A DNA stretch of 64,000 bases from Branchiostoma floridae (GCF_000003815.2 NC_049984.1:5543258-5607257); one strand, 5' to 3'. Counted from the stretch's first letter, positions 1 through 12,744 are shown. The notes: generated by a model from the sequence alone, not told the origin. A program made the numbers and translations.

Positions 1-380
1 GATTGTTGATTTTACCGGTGCAGGTATACAAAGAAAAAAAGACATGTTTGTTTGAACCTTTATCTATTCACTTTTCATCGAGGTCATGAGGGAGGTAACA
101 TACTGTTTACATGTACATAGTTTTGATGTAGATATTTTTTGTTTTATGTTCCTGTACTCTACTGTAGAATGGCATGGGAACAGGATTTGATGGAGATGTG
201 AAAAGAGTTAGGCTGTAATGGGTTGGGAGGGGCACTGTTGTTTATTGAGGATCTGTTAATACAAGTTTCCCTCCCATTCAATTAAATCCTCATTCCAGCA
301 AACTGTTTACCATCTGCTTGCAATTGGCTGGTGTATGGGGAACTGCCCACTCAGTAGTGCTTAGGTATAATGCTGTAATA

Positions 381-592
381 TACTGTAAATGCAGAAATGT
401 TCGCGGTGGATTAATGTTCACGGTTTTCGCGGTGGCCACTTCTCCGCGAACTTAAAACCACCGCGAACATTTTTTTATTATGGTATTAGACTGCAGTCTA
501 TGGTGTTACCGCGAACTTAAATCCACCGCGAAAAGTCCCTTTTCCCGCTACCGTGAAATTAAATCCCCGCGAACTTAAATGCATTTACAGTA
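381..592. repeat. TA-flanked MITE, CpG-rich copy
   Basis: The ends are inverted copies of TACTGTAAATGCA, and internal words such as CCGCGAAC recur in both orientations. A second copy lies at 55,385-55,595 with the same order of blocks and length (211 bp against 212 bp). If the outer TA is the target duplication, the element starts CTGTAAATGCA and would fit a Tc1/mariner-type MITE. The family name is unknown to me. Confidence 0.75.
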
Positions 593-764
593 ATGAGTAA
601 TGCTGTAATATACATGTGCATGTGGTACATACTGCCTGATTATACTTTTGAAAAATGGGACTACAAGCTTTTGTTACGACTTACATGAGTAGTCAGAGTA
701 AAAGAATGTCAAGAATTGAACAGTTTTTTTTAGTGTGTGTGGGATACTAATCAGGGCTCAAAAC

Positions 765-1203
765 CAGGGCTGTCTCGAGGACCCGTTCTTCCATCAGAAA
801 TTATGCTAGTTGGGATGGAAAATGACTTTACCCCATCCACCCCGAAAATGACATGAAACTGTTTAATAATATACTTTCATAAGCTTAAAATGACATATCT
901 AATCAGGGGAATCAACAGCATGGGCTTTCATGCATTCATTCACTCACTCATTCATTCATTTATTTTGTTTTGCCAGGGTTACTTCACTCAGGCTCCAGCC
1001 TGCTTTTCAGGACTCCCTGGACACATATAGAAACAGACACCATACAGTACTTGGGAACTACACATACAGTCACATAACTTAGGAATAAGATAACAGTGCC
1101 AACAATATTACCGTATCAGTCCGTTTTTAAAAGCTGCTTCCAAACAATTAGTGGGACTGCAGGACGGGAAAAAAATGTTAAGCTGGAGACATGCACAGCC
1201 CTG
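765..1203. repeat. CAGGGCTGTC...GCCCTG element
   Basis: The element starts CAGGGCTGTCTCGAGGACCCG and ends with a GGAGAC...CAGCCCTG block. A shorter relative at 18,664-18,884 shares the start (GACCCGTYCTTC), a central CTTAAAATG block, the CCAAACAATNAGTGGGAC block and the end. It is probably a non-autonomous DNA element. The middle, with a run of CATTCATTCACTCA words, is an insertion or expansion absent from the other copy. Confidence 0.55.
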
Positions 1204-1384
1204 CTCAGAATGTTTCATGTGCCCTTTTGTGTTCTGAAAATTGGAGCTGCACACCTAATTTCACCATGGGTGCACCTGTGCCCCGAGATATTGCTGTAGC
1301 ACTATTCATGTAAGGGTACTATTTATACACTAGTATGCAGTACAGCTTATTATTATGTCAGAAAATATTATGTAACCTTTGGTG

Positions 1385-3195
1385 AATTCCAAAATACCGG
1401 AACTTAAATGTACTAGCACTGCACTGCACCTGAGCCTTGTGTGTAACTTTTTGACTTGGTTTGTTGCGTGAAACATGTTGTTCCTACCGTAAAGATGAAA
1501 ATTACATGGCCTTACATGTAGGTCAGGGCTTGAATTACTTTTTTCTGCATACCTGCACTGGTGCAGGTGGCATTGAAAATTACCTGCACCAGACAAATTT
1601 TACCTGCACCACTCTGAATTTAGGAAATATGGATCATACCAAAATTGTTCAGGAACCAATTTTATACTTTATAGGTGGTAACTGTCAATGCAGCTAATAA
1701 CAATCCACATGCACCCACACCACAGGATATTTATGTATTAAACCTAGTAGCACATGGACCAGTGCAGGTTGACATCAGAAATACCTGCACAATTATACCT
1801 GCAGTAACCTGCATTTGCAGGTAATATTTCCCTAAGCCCTGATGTAGGTGCACCAGTGCTGCACCTGTTCCTAAAGATGGATTTAGCTCCCTGCATGCTA
1901 ATGACCCCCTTTGCATGTGTCCTTCATGAATCCCCAGACAACAGTTGAACATTACAGTTGACTCTCTACACCCCCGCAGAAACATACCATCTTGGAAGTA
2001 TCCTGGCATTGGGCCTATTTCGGGCCCAAAGTGCTGTCATTGGCCGCCGCCGGCAGCCATATATTTGCATACGACGCCCATTGTCCTGTGGCATTGTTTC
2101 TCCCCCAACTTCTTTTGTTGTGTCTCTTGACCCATTTCGGTCTGTCGAGTCAGACAGGACCGTGGCCCCTAGTGACCTTGTAGCATGCCTGGCTTAACGT
2201 CTCACCAAGGACCCTGCAGCCTGACCTATCTAGTGGGCCAACAACATTAGCGGCACAGTTAATTTGCCCCCGCCGGTGTCCCAGGGACTTCCACTGGAGT
2301 TTGATAGTGTTATCAACTCGCTGCTGCGGGGAGCGTAATCGCCTGTTGACATCCCATTATATACGCTGGTATCAGTGAAGGGAGGAGGACTGGATTGGGA
2401 ACACAAGTGGCAGGTAGTCACTATTACCGTGTGTGGGGGACATGAATGCTGCTGCTACCACCAAGCCTGGGCCACCTTACGCGGCTAGCTAGCTGCCCTA
2501 TGTGCGCGTGTCTGTGCGTGTGTGTATGCGCACACGTATGGGGAAACCTCAGTCCAAGGCATGCGCAGCTGTGGGATACCTGCCACCATCGTACCATGAC
2601 TCAGCCACTACCACCACAATAGTCCAGGTATCACACGCATTTGTTTTGTCTGCCTCGGCACCGATGCTACACTCTTATAAGCCATCTGGCTTGCGTACAA
2701 GGTTGTTCCGTGTACGCTCGGAAAATTGCGAGACTTAAGTCTGGATGTGAAGTCACGTTCAAGAATGCGGAGTTAAAAGTTTATCTTCGTAGACAAATAT
2801 TTAATTTGTGGAGGGTTTGATCAAGTTGCTTTGTCTAGGAATAAGGTTTTTGAGAGTGTGTGCGAGTCCTTGTAACAAAGTTGACATGCCGCATATTTCT
2901 TGTCCAAATCCTTGGTAAGAACACGATCAGTCAGTCTTACTGTCAAGAGTGCTTGGGCATGTATATCTTGTTCAGGTGCATTGGGGTACACTGGGGATGT
3001 GTACTGTTGCCAGGTACAAGCACAGTGCTTGCAAAAATGATTTAGGTACTTGTACATATCCAAAATACCAGACCTTAAATGTACTAGCAGTGCACTACAC
3101 CTGAGACTTACATTGAAGTGTGTAACATTAACTGTTTTACTTATTTTGTTGCTAGAAACATGTTGTTCCTACTGTAAAGATGAAAAATCTAGCAC
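1385..3195. repeat. dispersed duplicate pair (1,385-1,505 and 3,060-3,190)
   Basis: The two segments share long near-identical stretches in the same orientation, including CTTAAATGTACTAGCA and ACATGTTGTTCCTAC. No terminal repeats were recognised, so this may be a local duplication or two fragments of one dispersed repeat. The span also contains the CAGGG element at 1,524-1,841. Confidence 0.45.
1524..1841. repeat. CAGGG fold-back element with ACCTGCAC words
   Basis: Starts CAGGGCTTGAATTAC, ends TAAGCCCTG, and is filled with ACCTGCACC and its complement GGTGCAGGT. It is flanked by an exact 8-bp direct repeat ATGTAGGT (1,516-1,523 and 1,842-1,849), a good target-site duplication of hAT length. 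The copy at 9,296-9,622 is the same sequence in the opposite orientation. Confidence 0.8.
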
Positions 3196-3340
3196 TGGAA
3201 AAAGATTCAAACATTTTATTGGCATTAATATTTGAAATTGGCACCATTTGTGATATGATATCCTCTTGAAAGCTTGGGTTTTAAGCATAAGATACCTTAA
3301 GTCTAAATAAGCATTCAGTGAACTGTTAATTCATGTTTCT

Positions 3341-3683
3341 TAGATCATTGAAAACCACAGGTTACTTTGCCAAATAGTGCAGGTACAGGTACATGTACAA
3401 GTTGAGACCTGTACCTGATGTTACTGTCAATGAGGTGAAGTGAAAGGTGTGCATGATGGGTGTGAATGGTTGGGGGCCCTGTTTCTATTGTTCTCTTTCT
3501 GTTTACTCTTGTGTCCTAGATCATGGAAGACCATAGGTTACTTTGTGAAATATGGACAGATACAGGTACAAGTCAAGACCTGTACCTTCTATATATATAC
3601 CTGATGTTACTGTCCGTGAGGTGAAGTGAAAGGCGTGGTGAGTGATGAATGGTCGGGGGCCCTGTGGCTATTGTTCCCTTTGT
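3341..3683. repeat. tandem duplication, two units of about 170 bp
   Basis: Unit 1 begins at 3,341 and unit 2 at 3,517. Both run TAGATCATNGAA, ACCAYAGGTTACTTTG, ACAGGTACA, GACCTGTACC, CCTGATGTTACTGTC, GAGGTGAAGTGAAAGG and GGGGGCCCTG in the same order. Unit 2 carries a short TATATA insertion. No coding potential is seen. Confidence 0.75.
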
Positions 3684-4817
3684 GGCAGGCCCGTCACGTC
3701 GCGCTGGACTGCTCTGAATGAAGTCTAGACTGAGGGATAAGCACATAAGTGGCAGCATGTTTAACCATGTGCAAACGGGCTAATTATACATAGGAGCTGT
3801 AGGAGGAAGGACGATACTGCTTTAGTAGGGCTGTACATGGAGGTGTGACGTGGCCAAACTGAAACCTTTGGAGGAAGATCTCTACAGCTGACTTGTACAT
3901 GTTGTAACAATGCAGCATGTGGGACAGTTAGTCAGGCGTTAAGTGGACATGCCTTAAATAAGAAGACAGTGACTCATGCCTGTCTGGTGGACGAATCACC
4001 TGACTTCCTTTCTGGGCGCTCTGAGAAGGAAGTGAGGAGCAGTGTGCGGTTTCCTGGAGATATCCGCTTCCGCTGGCTGGAGTTGTAGCGGGACTGATTT
4101 GCATGGGAATTACAAGCTGAGTCAGTTGTATCGGGAGGATTTTCCAGCCGTGGTCAGAAGGGGCTTAGTCATCGGCTGGTACGGCCAGGCTCTAGTCTCT
4201 CTCTCTGAGTCTCTCTCTCTGCCCGATGCTTTCAGAAGGACCAGCGACCATGCCTTCCAAGGTTCACCAGGCCTGTTCAAAGTGGCTGCGTTTTCTCAGG
4301 GTACAACATTATTTTTTCTTTTATCTCTTTCCTTTCACCGTACTCCTATAGAATTCTCTGTACAATTGCGTCTGGCTTGTAGAGCTTTTAAGGAGTTTCT
4401 TTAAAGTTTAATGATCTCTGCCCAATTTTGTGCCATGTTAAGTCTGAGTACATTGTTCTCTTTAGGCAATTGTACTAACTAGCAGATTCTGAGGGTACAG
4501 AATTTCTTTTAAGTTTTATCTTCTTTCATTCAGTATAGAATTCTGTAGAATTGCAGCTGCTTATATAACATAATAGACTGCATTTCTTCAATGAGCTTTG
4601 TCTAGTTTCGTGGTGTTTTATGTTGTTACATTGTTCACTTGAGACATTTGTAACAGTGAACAGGTGTTGTCTAGTCCTGCTTTACGCCAGACATTGTTTG
4701 TGATAGCAGCTAGATAAAACATGGGCCTTTCTGTCACATGGCTTAGAAATTGCGCAATCCAGTCCCTTTCATTCAATCCACGAAAATTGGTACTAAAATG
4801 CTGTCAAGTTCCCGCAC

Positions 4818-5100
4818 GCTTTCACAGCGGTAGTTTCATTGATTTTTTCTTTTGTGTGTATGGCGCAGGCAGTTTTTTTGTGGCAGTAAACTCCGGTTGT
4901 TGTTTGAAGCGAATGTTTGGGCAGGGCTGTAGTTCCTAGTCCAATTCTTGGCATTTGTTGACTTACTTAATATGTAAGTAGTGCTTTCACAGCGGTAGTT
5001 TCATTGATTTTCCCTTTGTGTGCATGTGTGGCGCAGTTTTTTTTGTGGCAGTAAACTCCGGTTGTTGTTTGTAGTGAATATTTGGGCAGGGCTGTAGTTG
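4818..5100. repeat. tandem duplication, two units of about 118 bp
   Basis: Units start at 4,818 and 4,983 with GCTTTCACAGCGGTAG. They share GTGGCAGTAAACTCCGG and end GGGCAGGGCTGTAGTT. They differ by a few substitutions and a poly-T length change, so the duplication is fairly recent. Confidence 0.8.
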
Positions 5101-7439
5101 CGCGGCCTATGAAAGGTCAGTCCCCCCAGCCGTCAGGTTCGCATGTCTAGACAGGGAAAGTGATCCAGTCTGGCAATCGTGTCAGGGATAGTCTACTGAT
5201 TATGCAGGGGGGGAGGTTTATGTTTAACTCAAGAATGTGTCACCTTGTCTAAAATAAGATAAGACGATCGCCACAAAAAAGGGACAGTGCTTTATCTTTA
5301 TATGCTACTTTCAGTTAAAAGCTTCTCGAAAATGAATATATTAAAAGAACAAAATGTTAAAACAGGAGGTGGATAACCTCCCCCTGTCACGACAATGGTC
5401 TGCCCCTCAGACAGAATAGGTAACTCTAGACATAATAGAATTGTTTAATTTGTCTGGTGAACATGATGACGTTGTTAAGGTGTGGTCTAGAACGTGCGAA
5501 ATCATTCATATTAGGGCTGTTAACGTCATTCACATAATGGCAAACCTTTCCAATGATGTTTATTGAAAAGGCTTCGCCATGCATAAGAATAATCGACCGT
5601 GGAAAACACACTTCATTTTCTTCTTGAATATTTCATTCTCTATTAAGTCTTTTTACCTTTGCCTGACTGGCCAAGTTAAATGTTTTTGCCTGGTTTGGTG
5701 TGTGAAAAGGTGTCTTGTTAACTGTATAACTCCATAATGCCTATTGAAATTTAAATAGAACTTTATATTTTGCATCTGGCTAGGTTTAAAAGAGAGTTCG
5801 AATAATTTCAATTCCGGGGCCCCTAGTTTTTAAAGCTGGATGCGACAAAGGGCATGTTTCCGTGTCCAGTATTCTGCTGACTAGGTTTCAGAAAACACAA
5901 ACAGGATGCTGGGTAGACCAGAAGAAATGTTGGCAAAATCTGCAGTTACTGGTGTACATACTCAGTGTACCTAAGTCTCCCAAGAAACTATTTCGGGCTT
6001 CAGATAACATTTGTAGTGTACATCTATCATCTAGCAATTATTAACAGTATGCCGGTAAGTCTGAGGTCTAAGTAAATAGTCATGTTTGCTTGGTACATAC
6101 ACATGTATTTTGCCTGAAGGTTCCATGCCATACATTTTATACAGATAGGGACCAATATCCCCTGCAATGTAGGTTGGTTGAACATTGGAAAATATGAAGT
6201 CCCCATTAGGGCTGTGACAGTGTACTGAATACCTGAATATGTAAAATTGTGCAGGTACCAGCCTGGACCTAAACATAAAGTATACATGTATATCTGTATA
6301 AACTAAAACATGACCTGAAACATCTGACCATTTCCAAAATCATATCCAGTTGCTTGAGGAACTGCCATTTGGTGTATAAAACATAGTTCCAATTTTTTTC
6401 TACTAATGATAGGTAAATATAGTGAAGTTGACAACCTTGATTTGACAATTAAGAGAAGTAGTACTAGTAGATGCTTTTTTTCGGGTTAGATTTTGTAAAT
6501 CCTCATTTGTTACTTAAAAGGACGGTTGGCTATTTGTTTATCATACAGATTATTAGCCGAACATATTTAGGTCCATGTAAACTTGTGTACCTGCACCTGA
6601 AACTTGCAGGTGAACAGACCTATTTTAGCTGACAGAAATCTGCCACCATATGAGGGGGATAGGTTTCAGGGTCATCCTGTCTGGATGGAGGGACGTTCAG
6701 ACACACAAAAATGCAGCGTGCGGTTTCCGTTGCAGGCTGTGCCCAACATACCCTGGGGTCGTTCTCGTCTGGCGTCTGTCACTCTTTGTGTGAGTTACAG
6801 ATTCCGTCATGTCCCGACGAGTTAGCTTTCTACTGTTCACTGCTTAAAATGCATTCCTGTTTTATAAGCAAGTAAGAACTCTGTGTGAAGTGTTGAAATA
6901 TCCACACGGTACTGGCAAGTTCTTATCAAAGCCCTGCTGATTTATTTTGATCTTTTTCTTAATTTTTGTTAAAAGAGGTTAGACAGACAGGAAAATTAAT
7001 CGGCTTGGCCAGAATGGTCCTTAAGTACTAACTTTTTTACCTTACACCATCAAATTTTTTAGTAATACTGCTGTGTCATTATAAGACATGGCGTCATTGT
7101 TTCTGTCACTGTCTGTGACTGTGACTAATTATTTTGAATAGAGTACAACCAGACATACTAGAGATTAGCTGTCTTTTAATGAGAAAGATTTTTGTGCAGG
7201 TGGTTGCTTGAAAAAAAAAAATTTAAAAATCCAAACAGTTAAACATCGGCAAGCTGCCACCTCTACACTTTTTAAGGGTCTCTTACAATTACAATGTAGG
7301 TGATTTTTCCCATTGATACAAGCGTAAAAATCAACTTTATAGTGACCACCTGTCCACATAGACCAGATTTTATCAGTTTGCAGTTTTGTTTTGAATTACT
7401 GTCTGGTTCATTGTCTCCCGTATTGTTTCCCGTAGAGGC

Positions 7440-7775
7440 TTGCACTGTATTTAGCATTGTATTGAGCTTCTAGCATTTAGTATGTAGCATTTAGCACTAT
7501 GTTTAGTATTAAATGTTTAGCACTGTATGGAGCATCTAACATTTACTTAGCATAGCATTTAGAATTTCGCACTATGTTTAGTATTAAATATTTATCACTG
7601 TATTTAGCATTTAGTATTTTACATTTAGCTCTATATTAGTATTTAGCTTTAGCTCTGTATTTAGCATTTGCAATTGCATTTAGCATTTCCATTCAGTTGG
7701 GACCTCCGACCAGCTATACCTCCTTATTTAGTATTAGCATTTAGCTCAGTCTGTATTTAACATTTAGCGTTTGGG
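7440..7775. repeat. degenerate TTTAGCA/TTTAGTA array
   Basis: The heptamer-like words TAGCATTTAG, TTTAGTATT and TTTAGCACT recur about every 10-20 bases for roughly 330 bases, with no fixed period. It looks like a decayed simple-sequence array. The word resembles telomere-type repeats only superficially and I do not call it one. Confidence 0.6.
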
Positions 7776-8366
7776 ACCTCTGACCAGCTGCTAAGCGTCC
7801 TGCACACCAGGTACTGTAGTATCCAAACATGGCCACAAGCACCCCAAACCCAACACACCTGCCAGACCGGCCCCCATTCATCCACATTTGTCTTTCAAAA
7901 CTTTAAAAGCTCAAAGTAGGGCAGTGGCCGCTAATGACCTGCTCCCAGGTCCACTTTGGCTTGGATTGTTTGTTTGAGGAGGATTAACGATGGAAATCCG
8001 TCCATGTTGGTCTGCCACGGGTGCTTAGTTAGGGCTGTCTGACGAAATATAAAGTGTGGGGAAGACTGAAAGAATATAACACACAGGAGGGTTGATATAG
8101 TGAGATATAAAAAAGTGGTTAAAATCACAGACTGATGACAAAGCATGAAGGAATGGAAAATAAATTAAAGTGTAATGATTAATCGACGTTAAATTGGGCA
8201 GAAGGGGTGAACTTTTTGTTCATATCATCAAGCAAATTTCCGGTGCCCGGAGGGACAGGTCCTGCAGACATTCCTGCCTCTGTTCTCTGTTGTACTTTCA
8301 TCCAACATAAAAACAACTCTCCAACAGTACAATAACACTTTTTGTGACATTTTCTGGTATTGCTAG

Positions 8367-8577
8367 TTCACCTTTATTCATGGGATAACCTATATCTGTT
8401 GTTTTCAAAACCATGATAATTCAGCTCGATAATTAGGGAGCGACCGACAGTGTTTTAAACTGCAATATTTTAGAAATACATGTATTGCAAATTAGAGCCA
8501 CAGTCCATTGGCTAATTATCCCTATATATACTGTTTTTTAAACAATGGATATAGGTTACCCCACGGATAAAGGTGAA
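8367..8577. repeat. palindromic MITE, about 36-bp inverted ends
   Basis: TTCACCTTTAT...GGATAACCTATATC at the left end is repeated inverted as GGATATAGGTTACC...ATAAAGGTGAA at the right. The whole 211 bp can fold back, with a second inner pair (GCTCGATAATTAGGGA and TAATTATCCC). No open frame is present. The target duplication is not clear. Confidence 0.7.
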
Positions 8578-9295
8578 GTAACGTTATCAGGTGGTCTTGC
8601 CTATTTATTTCATGACTTTGTTCTCCGAGTTTAAAAAAATGCAACTGACCTGGAATGATGTTGAAAGGTCAGCCTTGTTTTGGTGGTGTGCCGGATTTGA
8701 TACACACTTCATTATACACAGTTCTTTCATGCTCTGTTAATCTTTGTCAAAACAACATCTCAAGAATGTCATTATTTTGTATATGCTGACTAACTTGTTT
8801 CACGGTTTTGAATCTGCAGAATTTCATTGTTTTGCTTTTGTCTTGCCCCCTTTTTGCAATCAAAATCTGCAAAGTTCCAATGTTTCGTTTAATTTACTTT
8901 TGTGCATTTTCCCCCCTTTTTTTCATGTTCTGGCATAGAAATCTATAGAATTTCATTGTACGTGACTTTTGTATCATATATATGACTGTTGTGTTTTGTA
9001 CTTCTCTTTCCATGCTCTTGCATCAGAACTGATCTATCAGTCCAAAGGTGAAATGACTGTGGTCTCCTAGTATGCAGTCATTTGCCCTCCGGCATGCCAT
9101 TCCTGTGGCTTTTCCTCTGTAACTCTTATTTGTCAGTTGGAAATCACTTTGTTGAAAGAAGTGACTCAGTTGAAATATCTACCCAGCCAGGGCATTAGAT
9201 CGGCTAAAGATGATATCTTTGGAGTCATCGTTTCTATCTTACGTAACGAATTCTTGTATCATTAGGATTTAGAGACAGTTTGCATTATACATTCT

Positions 9296-9622
9296 CAGGG
9301 CTCGAAATAGTACCACCTGCATATGCAGGTAAAATTGGAGCTGTGCAGGTATTTCTGGTGTCTACCTGCACCTAACCTGCACTGGTCCATGTACAGGATT
9401 TTATACGTAAATGACCTATGGTGTAGGTGTAGGATTGTTATTAGCTGCATTGACTATTACCATCTTTAAAGTATAAGAGAGCAATGGTTCCTGAACAATT
9501 TTAGTATGATCCATACTTCTTAGTAAATTCATAGTGGTGCAGGTAAAATTTGTCTGGTGCAGGTAATTTCCAATGTTACCTGCACCAGTGCAGGTATGCA
9601 GAAAAAAGTATTTCGAGCCCTG
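9296..9622. repeat. CAGGG fold-back element, inverted copy
   Basis: Starts CAGGGCTCGAAATA and ends TATTTCGAGCCCTG (perfect 14-base inverted ends). Inside, GGTGCAGGT and ACCTGCACC words repeat. It matches 1,524-1,841 over nearly its full length in reverse orientation. A 5-bp ATTCT lies directly on each side (9,291-9,295 and 9,623-9,627). Confidence 0.8.
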
Positions 9623-10450
9623 ATTCTACTAGTATATCATTAACTGTACTGCCATAGGGCTATTCCAAGATATATGTATAACAAGAGGAATTTTCAGGTG
9701 TGATACAATGTAGTTTGGCACCACCCATGGTTACACCCAGAACATAATTATGTCATCAGTGTCTATCTTCTGCTTGCAGAAAAGTTCTTCATCTGTTTTT
9801 TTATGGCCGAGCCACAAAAATCCTTTCTTCATATGGCTGAGCCCCATATAGATATGGGATTATTAGGAGCTGCACATGTGCTAGTTAAAGGAGGCAGTTG
9901 AAATAAAAGTTAAAGATGTTAAACGGATAAAACAATCAATGCGAAATATCATTCTTTTAGTCAACTGACTTTGTGAGTGTATAGGGCAGTACAGGTGAAC
10001 GTATATATATACGCAATAGTGTGTAGTTGGCTGTTCTAGTGAATACATACAAACTGTACTTGTACCATTAAAAGTGGTCACTTGATCAAATTTTAGAGAA
10101 GGTGTTTGCATAAATTTGCATATCAACGAGTCACATCTGCACCAGTACTCAGAAATGGTAGATGATATGATCGTAAAAATGTTCTAACTTCAGAGATCCT
10201 TTAATGTATTACACCAAGTCGCCTTATCGCTGGTAGACATCGGGACTTTTTGGTTAATCCCCGCTTTGTTTTGCACTGTGGGAGGAACTGGCGTAGCCAG
10301 ACGTGGTTACCCAAATTCCACCACTTGTGTTCGGAAATTCCCGCAGATTCAGGTCAAGGATTTCTGGAGATGCCTTTTCAGCTCTGATTTCGACGTCAGT
10401 TCCAACGATTCCTCCCCTTTCTTAAGACCGAAATTAGAGGTAAAGTCCAG

Positions 10451-10468
10451 ATGGCTAGAGAAGATAGG
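10451..10468 (+). CDS. possible alternative first coding exon of the PMEPA1-like gene
   Basis: An ATG at 10,451 opens six codons (M A R E D R) that stop exactly at a strong splice donor, AGG followed by GTAAGT. The phase is 0, which is the phase needed to join the terminal exon at 13,041. Upstream sequence (about 10,200-10,450) is less AT-rich than its surroundings and could be a promoter or 5' UTR. Vertebrate PMEPA1 and LDLRAD4 have isoforms with alternative first exons, so a short form without the membrane segment is plausible. The start context is weak (C at -3). This is inference from splice signals only. Confidence 0.3.
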
Positions 10469-10786
10469 GTAAGTCATGTGTGTTGTATCAAAGGTTCTTA
10501 AAGTCTCTTTGGAAGGGATTAGAGGATGAAGACAGTATGGGTCTGTCTGCTATGATAATGTAGGATGATAATGTAGTGTGCTACTGTGGTTGAGTATGAC
10601 CCAGTTTATACTAATGGGTATGTCTGGGTTACATGCAGGGCAAACAAACAGTGTCTCCAGTGGATAGAAAAAAAGGGGGTAGGGGTAGGGTACAACAAGG
10701 ACAAACTGGATTTATAGCCCAAATCTAGACATGTAGTTTTTGCACCAATATCTGGTTGCCGACAGCTTTTTTGGGTGACTACTCAC

Positions 10787-11218
10787 TAGGGGTGGGTACC
10801 GGTACAGAAAATTCAGGTCCAGGTCCGGTTCAGGTCCAGAGGATCAGGTCCAGGTCCGGACTTGAACCTGGACCTGATTCAGTATGACTCATGCCAATGG
10901 TCCATTTCACTGCAAAGAAATCTGTTTGGTGGAGTAGTAGACTTACACTGGCGTTTTAAAATCCTACAACGGTAACTGCACCTGTACGATTGGCTGTAAA
11001 ACTTGGTAGAAATTACTATAAAACTTCTCTACTTCACTCTTGTTATTTTCTTCCACCTGCAAGCACCAAAACGTGTGAATGCCTGATCAAGTAATCTGCT
11101 AATTTTCTAATAGGTCCAACATCCGGTCCACCTAATTTTTTTAGGTCCGGTTTTTCTGGACCGGTCCAATAAGAAAAACCGGTTTTGTACCGGTACGCTG
11201 TACCGATACCCAGCCCTA
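10787..11218. mobile_element. hAT-type MITE with 8-bp target duplication
   Basis: The left end TAGGGGTGGGTACCGGTAC is repeated inverted at the right as TAGGGCTGGGTATCGGTAC (two mismatches in 19). CTACTCAC occurs directly on both sides (10,779-10,786 and 11,219-11,226), an exact 8-bp duplication as expected for hAT transposition. The interior is made of GGTCCAGGTCCGG-like words and has no transposase, so the element is non-autonomous. Confidence 0.88.
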
Positions 11219-12059
11219 CTACTCACAGTCTAGACTGAAATTTTATTATCATAGTCTGCAAAATTTTCCATTAGAATGTACCTTTTTATGCCTGCTTCAG
11301 TCGTTGTGTTCATACCAATAACATATACTGAATAGTTGCCTTCTAATGTATCATGTTATCATTGAGGGTTACGTTTTTTTTTCTCAAACCCCTAATTCAT
11401 GCTCATTTATAAACTTTTTTTGTATTTCTTAAGCAGTATGTCTCATGTGCTGATTATTTGTTTATTTCATTATTTTTCTGTTTCCAATGTTTATAATTTG
11501 CAAGTAAACAATGGTAGTAAATAGACATATTCCTATCAATTGATTAAGACACTCTGAATTCATGTTCATGTACAGTTGTATAAAGATGCCTTGTAGTCAT
11601 ATAACATGTGTGGAAGAAATAGAAATATTAATAGGGTTGCCTTTTTTGTTAATGTTCTTGATACCTTACAAGCATGACAGACTTTTCAACGCCTTTCCAT
11701 GACTGATTGATAGATAGATGGAAATCTGTTAATACCATTACCATACTATTAATTGAGCAAAAATTAAATCAATCCTTGAGACACTGGACGGCGCTTGTAT
11801 GTTAAAGATAAGTTTAAGTTAGTATTAGTATTCAGGACATGCGGGCTCGCATGCTTAGACCGTTACATATGCACGTAAAGATATGGTCCCAATTTTCGCT
11901 TGCGTGGCACTACATCTGAAGATACTGGTTTTACATGCGGATGCAGACTCTGACCTTCCTGTGCTGGCGGCCAATAAGTCTAGACATGACATCACTAGTA
12001 CTGCAGCTAGCTGGTCCTCTGGAATAGATGACGAGGCCTCTCTGGCAATCTCTCCTCTG

Positions 12060-12600
12060 CTTTGAGGAGGAAAGGCTGATCACAAGTTGTGATGATGATG
12101 ATTCAGAATCATCGTCAAGGATGTGTCTGTAGAGTCTATAGCAAACGCTCCTCCTGTTGTTTTAATGACTTTTCACTAAAGAATTTTCACTCAATCTCTC
12201 GTCTGCTTGGAGGAGAAAATGCTGATCACAAGTTGTGATGATGATTCAGAATCATCCTCTATGCAAGGATGTGTCTGTAGAGTCCATAGCAAAAGCTCAG
12301 TCTGTTGTTTTAATCAATTTATCTAATTTAACAGTCAAAGTTGTGAGTAAAACATCACTCGTCTGTTTTGAGCAAGTTGTGATGATGATTCAGAATCATC
12401 CTCTATACAAGGATGTGTTAGTGTAGAATCCATAGAAAATGCTCTGCCTGTTGTTTTGATCAATTTATTCAATATAGCAGTCAAATTTATGATTAGAGCA
12501 TTTCCACTCAATCACTTGTCTGCTTCAAGGAGGAAAGTTGATCACAAGATCTTGTGATGATGATTCAGAATCATCCTCTTAGTCTACAAGAATGTGGTCA
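12060..12600. repeat. tandem repeat, about four units of 130-170 bp
   Basis: Each unit carries CTGATCACAAGTTGTGATGATGATTCAGAATCATC, CTCTAYRCAAGGATGTGT, GTAGARTCYATAG and CTGTTGTTTTRAT. Units begin near 12,076 and 12,222, with a partial one near 12,371 and one near 12,538. Each contains a small palindrome (ATCACAAG...CTTGTGAT and GATTCAGAATC). It lies in the intron just upstream of the PMEPA1-like terminal exon. Confidence 0.8.
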
Positions 12601-12744
12601 CTTGTACAGGCTTGACTGTGTATACCAACTCTGTGTTACATGACAATCTAGTGGTCCCCTTTAGAAGATTGTTTTGAGCAGCATATCAGGAAGATTTAAT
12701 GTTTAACAATAAGATGAAATTTTGCTGACACGTGCTGTATGCCT

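Larger units (their letters stand above)
1..10450. other. non-coding, repeat-rich upstream region
   Basis: I see no exon with a recognisable protein match here. The stretch lies upstream of the PMEPA1-like terminal exon and may be its large intron or 5' flank. It holds several repeats that are listed separately. Between them, about 1,850-3,330, 3,770-4,800, 5,110-7,430, 7,780-8,360 and 8,580-9,290 hold only AT-rich single-copy-looking DNA and short chance open frames. The longest of these, 4,042-4,404, has no family motif. Confidence 0.6.

Noticed and set aside
4042-4404. 120-residue open frame
   Set aside because: No motif, no splice-compatible neighbours, and a CTCTCTCTCTGAGTCTCTCTC run inside; chance frame.
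7440-7775. Interstitial telomeric repeat
   Set aside because: The TTTAGCA/TTTAGTA words are irregular and not the TTAGGG unit expected for a deuterostome.
12060-12600. CRISPR-like spaced repeats
   Set aside because: Units are 130-170 bp with diverged whole units, not short identical repeats with unique spacers, and the context is an animal intron.
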